Part shown: positions 44,097-55,915 of the stretch, piece by piece
Layout: every line of letters starts with the position of its first letter
Numbering within the stretch: position 1 is the stretch's first letter
Assembly: GCA_002633025.1 (NCBI GenBank)
Contig: NMRB01000444.1
Span: 137,329 to 201,328, forward strand
Source of the DNA: Notospermus geniculatus
Taxonomy: Eukaryota > Nemertea > Pilidiophora > Heteronemertea > Lineidae
Reading direction: 5' to 3'
DNA length: 64,000 nucleotides
The notes under the pieces: model-generated
Told to the model about the DNA's origin: nothing
The model's input: only the letters and a program-made list of their open reading frames with translations
Databases searched by the model: none
Translations under genes and position numbers: made by a program

Positions 44097-44652
44097 CTTT
44101 AACTTCTAAAGTTTCTTTTGGACGGATTTAGTACAGAATTAATCAATTCACATGGTGATAAAATCGTCTTTTTATTGATTTTTTAACATGCATGAAATCC
44201 AGAATTCCTCGTCCGCCATCTTGTTTACGGGCGAATCACAACTGGTTCATGTCTACTTTCGCGAAAAAGAAAGTACTATATCTTTTTCGATAGAGTCTGT
44301 TAATAACTGACCATCAATAGTATCAGAAAAACTGGAACACAAAATGATCTTTATTGATATCCAATAATACCAATAACGTTAGAGAAAATTGATAAAATCT
44401 GGTTTATTTGGTTATATCCCTACGCCACGGCCGAATTACCTCGAAATGGCGTTGTCATGGAAACGACTGTGGTGGAACTCTTCAGTGAAAAAAGTACAGA
44501 AAATCGGGTCCCTAATGGCTGCGCCCACGTCAACAAAATTTTGTCCAAAAACATGAAAAATATCACAAATTTTCACTGTTTTTGCTGTGGTATTACATGC
44601 AATCAAAGTTCCACGTTAGTGTTAGTTGAAGTGAACTGAAAAATTTGGGAAA
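44097..44652. promoter_or_regulatory. Shared CFAP221/SEC22A bidirectional promoter
   Basis: The start codons of CFAP221 (minus, 44096) and SEC22A (plus, 44653) are 556 bp apart. CCGCCATCTT words at 44090-44099 and 44211-44220 are YY1-like; the first overlaps the CFAP221 start. An X-box lies at 44451-44464. No TATA box stands out. The second copy (61676-62241) keeps all of these elements. Confidence 0.75.
44451..44464. promoter_or_regulatory. RFX X-box, GTTGTCATGGAAAC
   Basis: Fits the X-box pattern GTnnYY AT RRnAAC used by RFX factors at ciliary genes. It lies 355 bp upstream of the CFAP221 start codon and 189 bp upstream of the SEC22A start codon. The duplicate at 62029-62042 is identical. 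Confidence 0.75.
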
Positions 44653-47600
44653 ATGCTACTGTTTGCCCTTGTTTCGAGGTTAAATGATGGTTTACCACTA
44701 ACAGCCAGCACTGATTTGAGTCACAATCCACTGGTTTCTGATGCACAAAAGTATGTCAAAGTCATTTCGAAAAGAGCATCTTCATTTCCTGATCGGTGTG
44801 CCATCCAGGGGAATGGTTACCACATATAGTAAGTATTGGTAGGCCTAGAGGCTAGCTCAAGCACAGGGACTTGAGGCATGCATGGCAGGGGTGGTGGGTG
44901 TTTCCGAGGTCCAAAAGCACCCCACGGACAGTGCCCTGACCCCTGGGGTAAAATACCCCAGGAATATGTATATTACCCCGGGGGTCAGGACACTGTCCGT
45001 GGGGTGCTTTTGGACCTCAGAAACACCCACCACCCCTGCCAGTGCCATGCATGCCTCAAGTCCCTGTGCTGAGATGAAAGATAAAAACATTTTGACAAAT
45101 GTGTTTTTTAATATCATGATCTCTTTTTTCCAGCTTCATCACTGCGTTGAATGTATGCTGTGTGGCATTATGTGAAGGGGCTTTCTCCTATGCCCTGGCC
45201 TTTGCGTTCCTACAGGACCTCCAAACGGAATTCATCTCCACATATGATCCTCAAAAAGTCAGCAGTATTCAGAGACCGTATGCCCTTATAAACTTTGGTA
45301 AGAGTAACCTATTTGTGTGTCAGAGCTCATGTTCCTACTTAAATGTAGGCCTACTGATGTTCCTATTTTAATGTACTTTAAATAGTAGGGCTGAACCTTG
45401 ATATTTCGATATGATTTTAGTTGCTTGTTCTTGGTATTTAATATTGTAGTGGTGAAAATTGTTAATTCCTTTCTTTCACTTCAGATATGAATATTCAGAA
45501 ACTAAAACAGAAGTACAACGGTCGTGCCACGCCTAAACAGATGAACCACTTGGTCAATATGAATGAGGAATTGGCTTTGAGACCACCTCATCGAGTTGCA
45601 ATAGAAGAGCTAGATTTGGTTTCCAGTGGCTCTCAGAATTCACCTAATGCTACCAGACCCACTGGTGAGTAAAAAGGACTTGAAGAGTTCCATGAATTAT
45701 GGTAAACCTGCTCCGATCATACTTGTACTATAGCACGTTTGAGTCATCTGGAGCTCGATGGGCGGACCTTCGGTTGTCAGGCAGACCTTGGTATTGTTGG
45801 TGAAGTCTGGCTATTGACATGCGTTTTATTGACAGGACACTTCCAGCCAATCCCATGCCTGTGCCTGTGTTCAATTTCAATCAAGGTCTAGTTGTATGTT
45901 CAATTTCAAACCAAGGTCAGCTGGTTAGAAAACAATGTGCGTTGGACCATTTAGAGTAAACCCTAAGTTCATTGTGGTCTAGTTACTAAGGGTTTGATTG
46001 ACATACGCCCATCGAGCTCCAGATGACTCAAACGTACTATACAGCTTATTGTGTCTGTTACGAATCAGGCATCAGATGGAATATTCTGAATTTCCATGTC
46101 CCTGCAGGGCTCCCGCGGATCCTTAAAAAGCATTAAAAGTCAGGAATTTTTGTTTTTCAGAATTAAGGCCTTAAAAATCCTTAAATATGGAATTTTTTTC
46201 GCTCAGTGGCCTTAAAAAGGCCTTAAATTTCATGTAGCTTCACTTTTGAATTTTCATTAAATCGTTTCCCTTCCTAACAACATTTTATTCGTACCGGTAT
46301 CAGTTGAAAACCGCCCGGTCGTGCAAGTCGGGATCAAGCCCTCAGCGCTAACCTTTATGTGTCCTTTACAACATTCTCCTGAGTTAATATTTACCGCAAG
46401 TTGCACAACCTACATGAAAACTCCTGACAACTTGGCCTTAAATTTTTCCTTAACTAGCCTTATAAAGCCTTAAAAAGGCCTTAATTTTGCTCACCAAAAA
46501 GCTGCAGGAACCATGCCCTGAATCCTATCTACAATATCAATAACATAACACTCTGTTGTCTTCTTATTTCAGTTCGACCAAATCGCCAGTTCATTCCATT
46601 AAATGTCCCTGGGTATATCGCCATTTTGCTAAACGCAGTCTGTGCTATTTTAAACCTCACAAGAGGAATGTCTGTCGGCCATGATGGACACTTTGATGTA
46701 AGTCAACTTTCTTCAGTTTTTTACTTGTTCTTCTCTTTGCCCCTGATGTTTTGATATGCAACTCAATATCCAATGATTTTTAATTGCTCAGTGTGTAAAC
46801 TTACCAGTATTTGACATGTGTACTGTATTTCCAGCATTCACTAGAAAGTGCCTATGTTTATGGAGGAGTATTTATGGCAGCAACGTTTCTATGTTTGTAC
46901 CAGGTGAGATATTTGGCATCCTGAAGAAATCGGGTCATCTTTGCATCACTCCCAAGCCTGCACGCATGAGGCGCCGAACAAACCTCGTGTGTGTGCGAGC
47001 CAGGGAGCGATGCTAAGATGACCTAATTTCTTCATGATGGATATTTGGCAAAAACACAAGGTGTGACTTTCCCTTTAAGGTGTTAAAAACCACAGCAAAG
47101 ACCCTTTATGGTATCGAGGGATGATGGGGAGGAGACACTCTCATCAACCTCATTGATGGGGAGGAGACACTCTTGTCAACCTCATTGGATAAGTGAAAAA
47201 TTGGTGTCATAATCTACATATAGATGGCACTCGAGTCCAGAAATTTTAATAGCTGGCACTCATTCCCTGCACGTGTACTAAGTAAGCATTCATCCTCAAT
47301 TTATTTTTGAGGATCTGGCAGCACTGAAGTAATCACACCCTTATCATGCGGGGCCCATATTCATAAAACCTTGCTAGGCTTAGTTGCCTGCTAAAGTGCC
47401 TAGTTTGTACAGGCAAATGTACACAACTAGCAAACAACTAAGCTAGCAGGGTTTTATGAATATGGGCCCTGATCTCTTGTAAAGTGTACCTTATTGGAGT
47501 TTATTTCCTTCTTCATTTCAGATATACCTTCTGAGACAAATCACCTCCTGGCGAAAGACGCAAACATACTTGGTGCTCGCGTGTTTACTGCTGTGTCACT

Positions 47601-47722
47601 TCTATACAAGTAGCATACGAAATCACGTCCAAGTTACCTTCCATGTCATGGTTGCAGGGTATACGACATTCTTTATATTGAAGAGACAATTCGTTGGAAA
47701 ATTACCTGAATACAGTGTGTGA
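44653..47722 (+). CDS. SEC22A: SEC22A-like vesicle trafficking protein, complete
   Basis: ER/Golgi membrane protein with a longin domain, involved in ER-Golgi transport; unlike SEC22B, the SEC22A/C type lacks a SNARE motif and ends in several membrane segments. Exons: 44653-44828, 45134-45297, 45485-45664, 46573-46697, 46835-46903 and 47522-47722, giving 304 residues (human SEC22A 307). The N terminus has the diagnostic RLNDGLPLTASTD. Then come FAFLQDLQTEFISTYD, RPYALINF and LRPPHRVAIEEL. About four hydrophobic segments follow (near residues 185-205, 220-240, 250-265 and 275-295). Closer to SEC22A than SEC22C in the LQxEFIxTY region. It starts head-to-head with CFAP221. Confidence 0.95.
44861..45070. 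repeat. Near-perfect palindrome in SEC22A intron 1
   Basis: The arms GCACAGGGACTTGAGGCATG and CATGCCTCAAGTCCCTGTGC pair for almost the whole length around a TATGTATATTAC centre. The second SEC22A copy lacks it. Confidence 0.92.
45733..46037. mobile_element. MITE in SEC22A intron 3, TATA target
   Basis: The ends CACGTTTGAGTCATCTGG and CCAGATGACTCAAACGT are inverted; TATA flanks both sides (45729-45732 and 46038-46041). Same family as 19281-19570. It is absent from the second SEC22A copy. Confidence 0.9.
46105..46520. mobile_element. Element with AAGGCC core (copy 2)
   Basis: Begins CAGGGCTCCCGCGGATCC and ends GGAACCATGCCCTG. The second SEC22A copy reads CATGTCCCTGAATCC without it (about 63966). 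Confidence 0.85.
47351..47469. repeat. Foldback in SEC22A intron 5
   Basis: The arms GGCCCATATTCATAAAACC and GGTTTTATGAATATGGGCC are inverted. Confidence 0.88.
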
Positions 47723-47752
47723 TATTTCTTAGTTTGGACATCCTTCCACAGG

Positions 47753-48180
47753 GGTTCGTAAGAAGACCGGAATACACCGAAATACGTCGGAATACACTGA
47801 AATATCGCCGAAAAACAGGGTTAAAAGGCGTCTTTTCACTGTTATACAGTAGTGAGACAATATATCTAGGCTATCAGTCCAATGCAAAAATGTACAATAT
47901 CAGTCTTGATATAGGACCATTCGAACAGAAACTTCGCCCGAAGTGTGTTTTCGGCGATCGACCGCCGCCATATTGGATAACCTCAAACACGCATCCAAGA
48001 TGCCGACCGCCGAAATCACTTGATGCGGTGTTTCTAAAGTTGACTCAGTGTGAATTTTGAGGCTGATCTTGCTGATAGACTATTCTGCCTCGTATAAGAG
48101 CTACAGCATAAGAGTGAAATTAAACCTTTTTGATTGTGTTTTCGGCAGTATTTCGGTGTATTCCGGTCTTCTTATGAACC
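47753..48180. mobile_element. MITE, GGTTCGTAAGAAGACCGGAA ends
   Basis: The ends GGTTCGTAAGAAGACCGGAA and TTCCGGTCTTCTTATGAACC are inverted. It begins 30 bp after the SEC22A stop, so it is probably in the 3' UTR. Confidence 0.85.
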
Positions 48181-49737
48181 GCTTCCACACCAGGGCTTTG
48201 GTCTCACTCCTCTTTGTACACTTGAACAGAAAGTGTGTGTGGATGAAGAGGAACAAGGTAGAAACGTGATAACATGATAACCATTCGGCTGTCAGGGGTC
48301 CTCCCCTGCTCTGGAGGTCAGAAGTGAGTGTTTTTGAAACATGGGAGCAATATACATTGTACCATGCAGCTGGATATGTTTAATCTTTGTCTGGTGGTGG
48401 TACGGATTCCATAGCATAAATCATAACAGAGAGATGCTGACGAACGACTCCATGCTGGATGTCAAATTCTTTACACTGAACTCCATTGGAGAGCCAAACT
48501 TGACGCTAGGTGGCGATATGTGCAATGACGTCAATCATATCACCACTAGTGTCGGTGGTAGGTTTCCATCTTGAAAAGTAGTGCACACGCGGAGTGAACA
48601 GAAGAAATTCTTCTGTTTGTGACGCGGTCACCCGATCACTCGTTTTCTACGCTTACAATATAGATCGTTGAAGACAGGTGTATAAAGGTATAGAGTGATA
48701 CAAACAATGCTGGAGTAGATATAAAGTAATAATAAAGTTATTCTGTTTCATTTTCGACAATATAAATACTGTTTTCTGCAAATAATACCATTTTGAAAAA
48801 GAAGGTCGCGTCACGTGATAGACCAGCCCGCCGACGATGACGTCAGGATTTCAAGATGGCGATCTAGCATCGATGGCAGTGTTAAAATTTTCGTCCAATT
48901 ATCAAAAAAATTTCAACGCTGCGTGGAGTATGTTGGAGAGCAACACTTCCGAGGTACCGTACACAAACGTGTCCACATGAGAAAATGTACATGCATGTGA
49001 CATAATATTACAAAGTTATATTTGTTTTACAGATAGATATTTTATGTATTAAAGTCTAATATGCTTTACAGGGCATTTTCTTGAATTTCTTTAGATTGAC
49101 GTCAGGTCAGACTTGCTTTGAACATGTTGAATTTAAAATGGGCTCTGTTCCATTCATGCTTATCATTACATCAAGATTTCTTCATGGAACTACCAAGGCA
49201 TGCACAAGGCTATTCCTCGATATTACTGTTCAGGAAATCAACTCCCATACATGAGTATGTCACATCATACTGTACATGTTAATGTAGCTTCACCGATACA
49301 AGATAGACCAGACTTTGCAACAGGATTCTTTAGTCAGAAATTTTGCCCGGTGGAGGATAATAAACATTGCTAAAAGAAAAAAAAATTGCTGATTGCACAT
49401 TATGAAAACAAAATAACTGATGTTTTTATATTTGAAAGCGACATATCGCGGGACAATTGCACATCAATTTTTGGCCATCGTATAACATTACGGTTTATGA
49501 TGTACCAGTACATGTAACCCCTGCATTTCATTCAAGTTTATATTTTGGCAGCTGTCAATGATGTTGTCATTGATGACATCAGAGGAAAAACCCTTGACTA
49601 CCATGGTTACCATGGTGATCCAACCGGCTACATGTAAAGGGGCCTTGGTTTTAGGATGTGTCACTCCCCATAAAGTGTGTTGCACATCAGTGTACTCCAC
49701 TTTTTTCATAAGCCCCTTTCAGCTGGTAACAGCAATT

Positions 49738-49830
49738 TTGAATCCCCACCCGTTTTGGCTGGGTACTTTTCAATCCCCACCCCCTAAAGCTGGGTACTCC
49801 GCAATCCCCACCCCTAATGGCTGGGTAATT
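49738..49830. repeat. Short tandem repeat, AATCCCCACCC...GCTGGGTA
   Basis: About three units of roughly 30 bp, each containing AATCCCCACCC and GGCTGGGTA. Confidence 0.8.
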
Positions 49831-50527
49831 TGAAAGACGTTTCAAAGGGCTTTTTGCAGGACACTAGGCAGGGGAGGGCTTAAGGGGGGGGGAGTGTCTT
49901 TTTATGTATTCCCGTGGGCTTTCTGCGGGGTTATGGGTGAAATATGGGGGCTTATTCGGCCCGCGCGGGACCAGCCGATGCGGCTCGAAAAACACCCCTT
50001 TACCCGCAATTTTTGGTACNTCCAAGAACAAAGAGCAAAAACATTCATTTAATTCATTTTATATTTATTTTTGTATGTTTCCAATATACATAGAAGTTCC
50101 TGGTTAACGAAAAAAAAACATTCTTTTGCGTGACAAAAGAGTGTAAAATGTATAAAGTATGAAGTTCTAAATGAGATCCAGAAACTGATAGGAAATTGTG
50201 AACCCTTGGCAGATTCTTGCTAATATGATATTCTACCATAGCACAGCTTTCCAAATGAAGTCAAATAGTGGGACAGTCCAAATGTTAGGACATCCAATTG
50301 GAGCTGTCAGTCAGTTGAACAATAGGTGCCACTACGGCCCAATTCAATGCCTAGCGGACCTATTCATGGTTGTTTGAGCACCAATCAAATGAGTTGTCTC
50401 CTGCTTTGGTATTGTTCCACTAGAACAAATTTGCTGCCATCTTTTGGCAATAAGCGTGACTGACTGCTTCTATCCTATTTGACTCTTCTAATGCCCGCTG
50501 TACACGATCAAATTTTTCATCCATTTC

Positions 50528-50947
50528 ATGGTTCCTGCGGCTTTTTGGTGACCAAAATTAAGGCTTTTTTAAGGCTTTTTAAGGCCAGTCCAGGAAAAAT
50601 TTAAGGCCAAGTTGTCAGGAGTTTTCATGTACTTGCGGTAAATATTACTGAGGAGAATGTCGTAAAGAACACATAAACTGATAAATGGTTTAGCTCAGCT
50701 TGAAGGTTAGCGCTGAGGGTGGGATCTCAACTTTCATGACCGGGCGGTTTTCGACTGATGAATAAAAACGTCGTTAGGAAGGGGAAACGGTTTAATGAAA
50801 TTTCAAAACTGAAGGTACATCAAATTTAAGGCCTTTTTAAGGCCACTGAGTGAAAAAAATTCCAAATTTAAGGCTTTTTAAGGCCTTAATTCTGAAAAAC
50901 AAAAATTCCTGACTTTTAATGCTTTTTAAGGATCCGCGGGAGCCCTG
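50528..50947. mobile_element. Element with AAGGCC core (copy 3)
   Basis: Begins CATGGTTCCTGCGGC and ends CCGCGGGAGCCCTG, with the same core as 27705-28109. Confidence 0.8.
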
Positions 50948-51482
50948 CATTTGTTTGGAAATTCAGATTCCGGGCCTATTGGGGCTTCTATGTATAAAGC
51001 CGCATGTAGGCCTTTATTGAGCATATTCAGAAAATTGGATGAAAAATTTGACCGTGTACAGCGGGCTTTATCAGAGTATCCAAGGTGTCTCTTAACATGC
51101 ATATCATCCAACAGTTCAACAGAGGAAGACATTAATAATTATGAATCCCTGTTTAAGTGAGAAAATCTGTCTGGAATGGTCCATAAGAAATATGTAAATA
51201 ACTGCTCTAGTTGCCCAACACAGGCAAAGTTATTAAAGGGACCTTAAAGGCAGCTAGCTATTATTATGCTCATGGATGAGTGTGGTCACATGATCAAAGT
51301 TGGTGATAGCAACTGATAACCACCTACGGATTTGTGCTCAAATGTTGATGTTTTGTGTATTTTTACGTGTATTACAAGAAAGAGTTAGATTTCATGCCAA
51401 CTGATCAGTGTAATGAGCACATCAAAATGCCTATGAGGAGGCTGTCTGTGGCGTCCCTTTAAATCTTTGGAAGCCCTAGTTA

Positions 51483-51714
51483 ATAGACGATATCACTCCA
51501 AAAGAGCGCAGCACCTGACGGGTAACTACAGCGTCACGACGTCCCGTACTCATTCCATGACATCTTGACTTGAGACGACGTCATGATTGCAGAAACAAGT
51601 GGAGGTTTTTCGAGTGACGTCATGACGTTCAGAATGGGGCACGGGACGTCGTGACGCTGAAGGCCTAGCTAGCTACCCGTCAGGTGCTGCGCTCTATTGG
51701 AGTGATAGAGTCTA
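51483..51714. repeat. Foldback with GAGCGCAGCACCTGACGGG arms (copy 3)
   Basis: The arms ATAGACGATATCACTCC and GGAGTGATAGAGTCTAT pair through AGCGCAGCACCTGACGGG; the interior again has GACGTC words. Confidence 0.88.
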
Positions 51715-51988
51715 TTCATTGATTGCATATCTCGGCAGTAAAAAACAAAATGCAAATCAAGCTGATATTAAAGCGATTAGCAGAATTTGTAATGCAGATA
51801 TCAAATCCAAGAAATCAATTAAACATGTTAAATTATAGCAGACAGTACATGAATAAATGAATTTCATCCTCAGTTTTGATTGAGTGCTATATGTGACATA
51901 ATTAATTGACACACATGTTGTACATGTATTTCATGGTTTTATTTTGGGCCTGAATTGTGACTTCTTTCAAAAGTCTGTTGAAAGTGCA

Positions 51989-52447
51989 CAGGGCTCGAAA
52001 ATAAGGTTTTAGGGGCTGGAGCTAAAAACAGCTTCCAACTATTGAAATGCTCTCTCTGGAGCTGTTTCTAATTCCTCTGAAGCTAAAAATATTTGAGCCG
52101 CCGATCCGCCATTATCGCCTTCGCTTAGCTTGATGCTTGTGCATGCACTCTGCATGGGCAATGCGTACATGTTGAAGACAGGCACCAGTTTTAGCAAATG
52201 AATAAATTATGAGATTGAATTCAGAAGATCGGATTTGATTGGCCAAGTTGAGTGATGACATCGTGGTATTCCCTGACTACACGGGTGGAATTGCCTTATG
52301 ACGTGACCACCAGTGTGATTCAGTACACTGCATAAATTAAAGCGCCAGATGAGCCTGGCGCTATTTATAGCGCCAGACAACCCAGGTTTTGACCTGCGTC
52401 TGGCGCTGTTGTGTGGTTGCTAGGCGCCCGACTATTTTCGAGCCCTG
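51989..52447. mobile_element. Element with CAGGGCTCGAAAATA ends, GTGCA target
   Basis: The ends CAGGGCTCGAAAATA and TATTTTCGAGCCCTG are inverted. GTGCA lies on both sides (51984-51988 and 52448-52452). The interior has a GCGCCAG palindrome cluster near 52340-52410. Confidence 0.88.
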
Positions 52448-52763
52448 GTGCATGTGCACTACATTTGGCGATCCAATGCACACCGCATGCACTGTACATT
52501 TTTACCTAAACCAGACTTTCGAAAGGGGTCTAATGAGAATACATAGTAAACTTACAAAAGACCAAAACATTAAACATTATGTACATTGGAATCACGAGTT
52601 TCTGTTCACGTATTGACCCCTGCAATTCACTACGCATCAAAAAATATGAGATAAAATAAAATATAGTTTACATATATACATACAAATTCATGTACCTATA
52701 TGTATTCATCAGAAATAAATTCATATTCAGCAAAAATCTGAATAAATCCTCCGGGTGTCATCA

Positions 52764-52928
52764 CTCACCCGTCACCTCTGGTTCTCGAGCTTCCACCAGG
52801 TGGCGGGCAAACCCAACACCGCCCTTAAAAGGGCAGATGAGGTCCTTGAATAAATACACATAAATATGACAAAAAATGATCACTCCTGTAACCATCACTA
52901 TCACGGGGAACCTTATAAATATTTTCAT
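52764..52928 (-). CDS. Candidate first exon of a type II membrane protein
   Basis: ATG at 52928 opens MKIFIRFPVIVMVTG, followed by a hydrophobic run to about residue 27, then KDLICPFKG and HLVEAREPEVTG. A basic start, one membrane segment and a luminal stem are the pattern of Golgi glycosyltransferases and sulfotransferases. A good donor, GGGTGAGT, sits at the end just before the TGA. I found no second exon downstream on the minus strand, so this may be a chance frame. Confidence 0.25.
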
Positions 52929-53168
52929 TTTCGAGATCACTACGCCTTCACGAAAATTACACATTATTAAAGCAATGCAAAAATAATTGATTTTTGCATG
53001 GTTCCAGTGCAGCTTTTTGGTCGGCATATTCAAGACACGTACATCAATATATGACAATGACAATAAAATGAAATCAAAATGAAATCATGATTAAATAATT
53101 ACAAGCACAATAAAATTGCATTGCTAAGGCACCACAAGCATTTGTACATTATTCACAAGATATTTACA

Positions 53169-53400
53169 TACTGTAAAGCAAGATAATTTCGCGGCTGGAA
53201 ATGTTCGCGAATCAAGAATTATAGACATATTTGCGGCAGGATATTTTCGCGAGTCTCTGCCATTTTTCACAGTTTTTTTTCACGGTCTATATTTATTACT
53301 TGCATGTATTTATATTCGCGACAGGAAATTTTCGCGACTCATACACTCTCGCGAAATTCGCGAAAATTTCCTGCACGCGAAATTTTCCTGCTTTACAGTA
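53169..53400. mobile_element. MITE, TACTGTAAAGCA ends with TTTCGCG arms
   Basis: Ends TACTGTAAAGCA and TGCTTTACAGTA are inverted; the interior is full of TTCGCGA words. Related to 40874-41075. Confidence 0.88.
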
Positions 53401-53696
53401 ATTTCCAAGGCAAGCTGTAAGCATTAGCGCTGATTAGAACCAGTTCTGGCCACAAGGAATCCAACCATTCTTCCTGGAATGGATTCATCAACATTTTGGG
53501 CTGAATTCATTGTCTCAATGATGACCCACCACCACCATCAAAACCATTGATAGAGTGGAGTTAGGTCTTAACCTTATGTAAACCTTTCTGAACACCCTCA
53601 AAGGCATTAAATTGGCATTGTATTGGACAGCTTTCCAAGGTTAAAGAGATAGTTCCAAATACTTTTCAATCTGGCCACTGAAAGCCCTTTTCAGAC

Positions 53697-53792
53697 CTTG
53701 TCTTTTAAGGCGAGCTAAAATGTGCATGCGCCTCATTCTATTGTTTGCGAGGCGCATGCACATTTTAGCTCGCCTTAAAAGACAAGGCCTGC
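53697..53792. repeat. Foldback, GGCGAGCTAAAATGTGCA arms (third copy)
   Basis: The arms CCTTGTCTTTTAAGGCGAGC and GCTCGCCTTAAAAGACAAGG are inverted. Confidence 0.9.
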
Positions 53793-54539
53793 TTTTCACG
53801 CATACATGTAATTAAGTGGATACCCTTAGGGCCAAAACTAACACTTAACAGTGGGCTAATCTAATCTATTAAGCGCAACAAATGACAAATCTAACTACAG
53901 TGTAGTACACTAGGCCAAAATATTTTATGACTCCAATCATAAAAGCACATTTTAAATAGAATTAATTGCTTATTTACTGCAAAATACAAAACCAAACAGC
54001 GGTGACTATTACGGTACTAAGAATAATTTAAAAGAAATCTAAGGTGACTGCAGACTAAAGCTGTTATTTTGGTAACTTTACCGGTATTAAAGATACTTAA
54101 GGCAAAAAAATAAAATATTCTCGGTTTCTGGTTTCATGATCAGAAGAAAATGGATGCGGTGATGCTTTTTTTAAAATTTTTTTACAAACGTTTTTTATTT
54201 CATAAAATGTATTGTGTCTCTGTTGGAGGCCTACGTTTTAAGTTGACACTGCCACTGTCTGTCGGTCACCATTGTGGAAGTAGATAGACATGATAAAGCA
54301 ATTCTACAGATGATTTTCAGCGACTCGCTTGTTATTTTGTTCACACCAGATGGCGCGGGGGTCTAAGAAATCACAAATTTCATTCAAAATGAAGAATAAA
54401 AATATCTTGATGCGCAGGAGTTAGAGCTGACGCGGGCGGAAACCAGAAACAGAACATTTATTTTTTGGGGGCGTTATTGTCAGTTGGGAGGCCGGTACAC
54501 CGGTTTCATTGCAGTGGGAGATGGCAAATGCGAGACTTT

Positions 54540-54718
54540 CCTGCCGTTAGAGGCCGCCTGTTAGCGGTCCCAGAACGCCACAAAATTTGACGTCACCGAC
54601 GCAACTGATGGCCTCCACGTCATTATGGATGACGTTGTGGCGTGCACTTCTTTGTGACGTCAAATTTCGTGACGTTCTAGGATCGCTAACTTGTGGTGGC
54701 CTCTAATGGCAGGAAGGT
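54540..54718. repeat. Foldback with GACGTCA words
   Basis: The left arm CTGCCGTTAGAGGCCGCC is mirrored by GGTGGCCTCTAATGGCAG; AATTTGACGTCACC and GTGACGTCAAATTT face each other inside. Confidence 0.8.
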
Positions 54719-55491
54719 CTCCCGTTACCCAGACGCCGGTTATCCATCAAAAAGTCATGATGTGCGGGTTACTAAATGCTGTTGGTAGAGTGGTCTATAT
54801 GGTACGTACTTGAGCACTCCCGTCAGGGCACATGCAATAAAATCTCTTTAAAGGCCCAGTCTCACTGGCGGATTGTCACAGATAAGACATGGATTGATAG
54901 AATCAACAACCAACAACTACAGGTGGACAATATATCATGATGATTGTACCATTCAACATTTAACATGTAAATATTAATAAAGCATCTTTGTTAAAGATGG
55001 TCCGATATGAATCTTTTGGTATGTTCAAATTAACATGCGACTGGACACTCACACCATTAACACACGAAATGCATTATATTTCAGCTGTCTACGATAAAGC
55101 AACATTGGTAAAATGTTGAAATGCCATCATAGTTACACTACAGGTACCACAAAAATAGTGGATTTTTCGTAGATTAATGATTGGACCATAGATTCTCAGC
55201 AAACTTCATTAGCTGAGAACACAAAGGGACCCAGAAAAAGAGTCCCTTTTTGCACATCAACAATGTTCTCACATCAATATTTTCTAACGGCAGTGATTCC
55301 GTGATATTATGAATTGATATTCTCATCTCCGTCGGTACAGAAGATGGAGGAAGACGTAATACTATTTCACATTCACAATTGTGACCCGTCGCCACAAAAC
55401 GGGTAGGCCTACTAAGTCGCTCTGAAGTTGGCAGGTTCAGACCAAGTTTGGTCAATTTTAGTAGGCCTAAGGTATTGTCAACAGGGTTCGT

Positions 55492-55915
55492 ACACCTTTT
55501 CCTTCCCAAATTTCCAGGCCTTTTCAAGGCTTTTCCAGGCCATCCAAGCCGAAATCCCAGGCCATTTTCGGCACTTCTTTGCATTTATCCAAGAAAATAT
55601 TTTCAAGTCAATACTCTCTATGTAACCTAGGCATGACCCGGTCATCCACGCGCATCGTGTTTGTTTTGCAAGGATGATGATGCTGACTGATAGCGACCGT
55701 CAGGGCAACCTGATAAGGTTCGGGATCAGAGAAAACATTAGTCTCTGTACTAAAAAAACACACCCTTATTAAAAATACAACAGGTCATAAGAAATTCAAG
55801 GCCTTTTCCAGGCCATAGTGAGATAATCTTGTTTTTCCAGGACTTTTCAGGCCTGGATTCAAGCATTGTGAAATTCCAGGACTTTCCAGGCTTTCAAGGC
55901 CCCGTACGAACCCTG
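55492..55915. mobile_element. Complete CAGGGTTCGTAC element, 6-bp target TGTCAA
   Basis: The ends CAGGGTTCGTAC and GTACGAACCCTG are perfect inverted repeats. TGTCAA flanks both sides (55486-55491 and 55916-55921). The interior is built of CCAGGCCTTTTCAAGGC words. Confidence 0.92.

Larger units (their letters stand above)
43826..46560. repeat. First copy of the CFAP221 exon 1 / SEC22A segment
   Basis: Matches about 61400 to the window end in direct orientation. Differences include different transposons in SEC22A introns 1 and 3 in each copy. Confidence 0.9.

Noticed and set aside
55174-55584. 136-codon minus-strand open frame
   Set aside because: Its start lies inside the 55492-55915 transposon and the rest shows no domain or splice support. 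The part outside the element could not be assigned.
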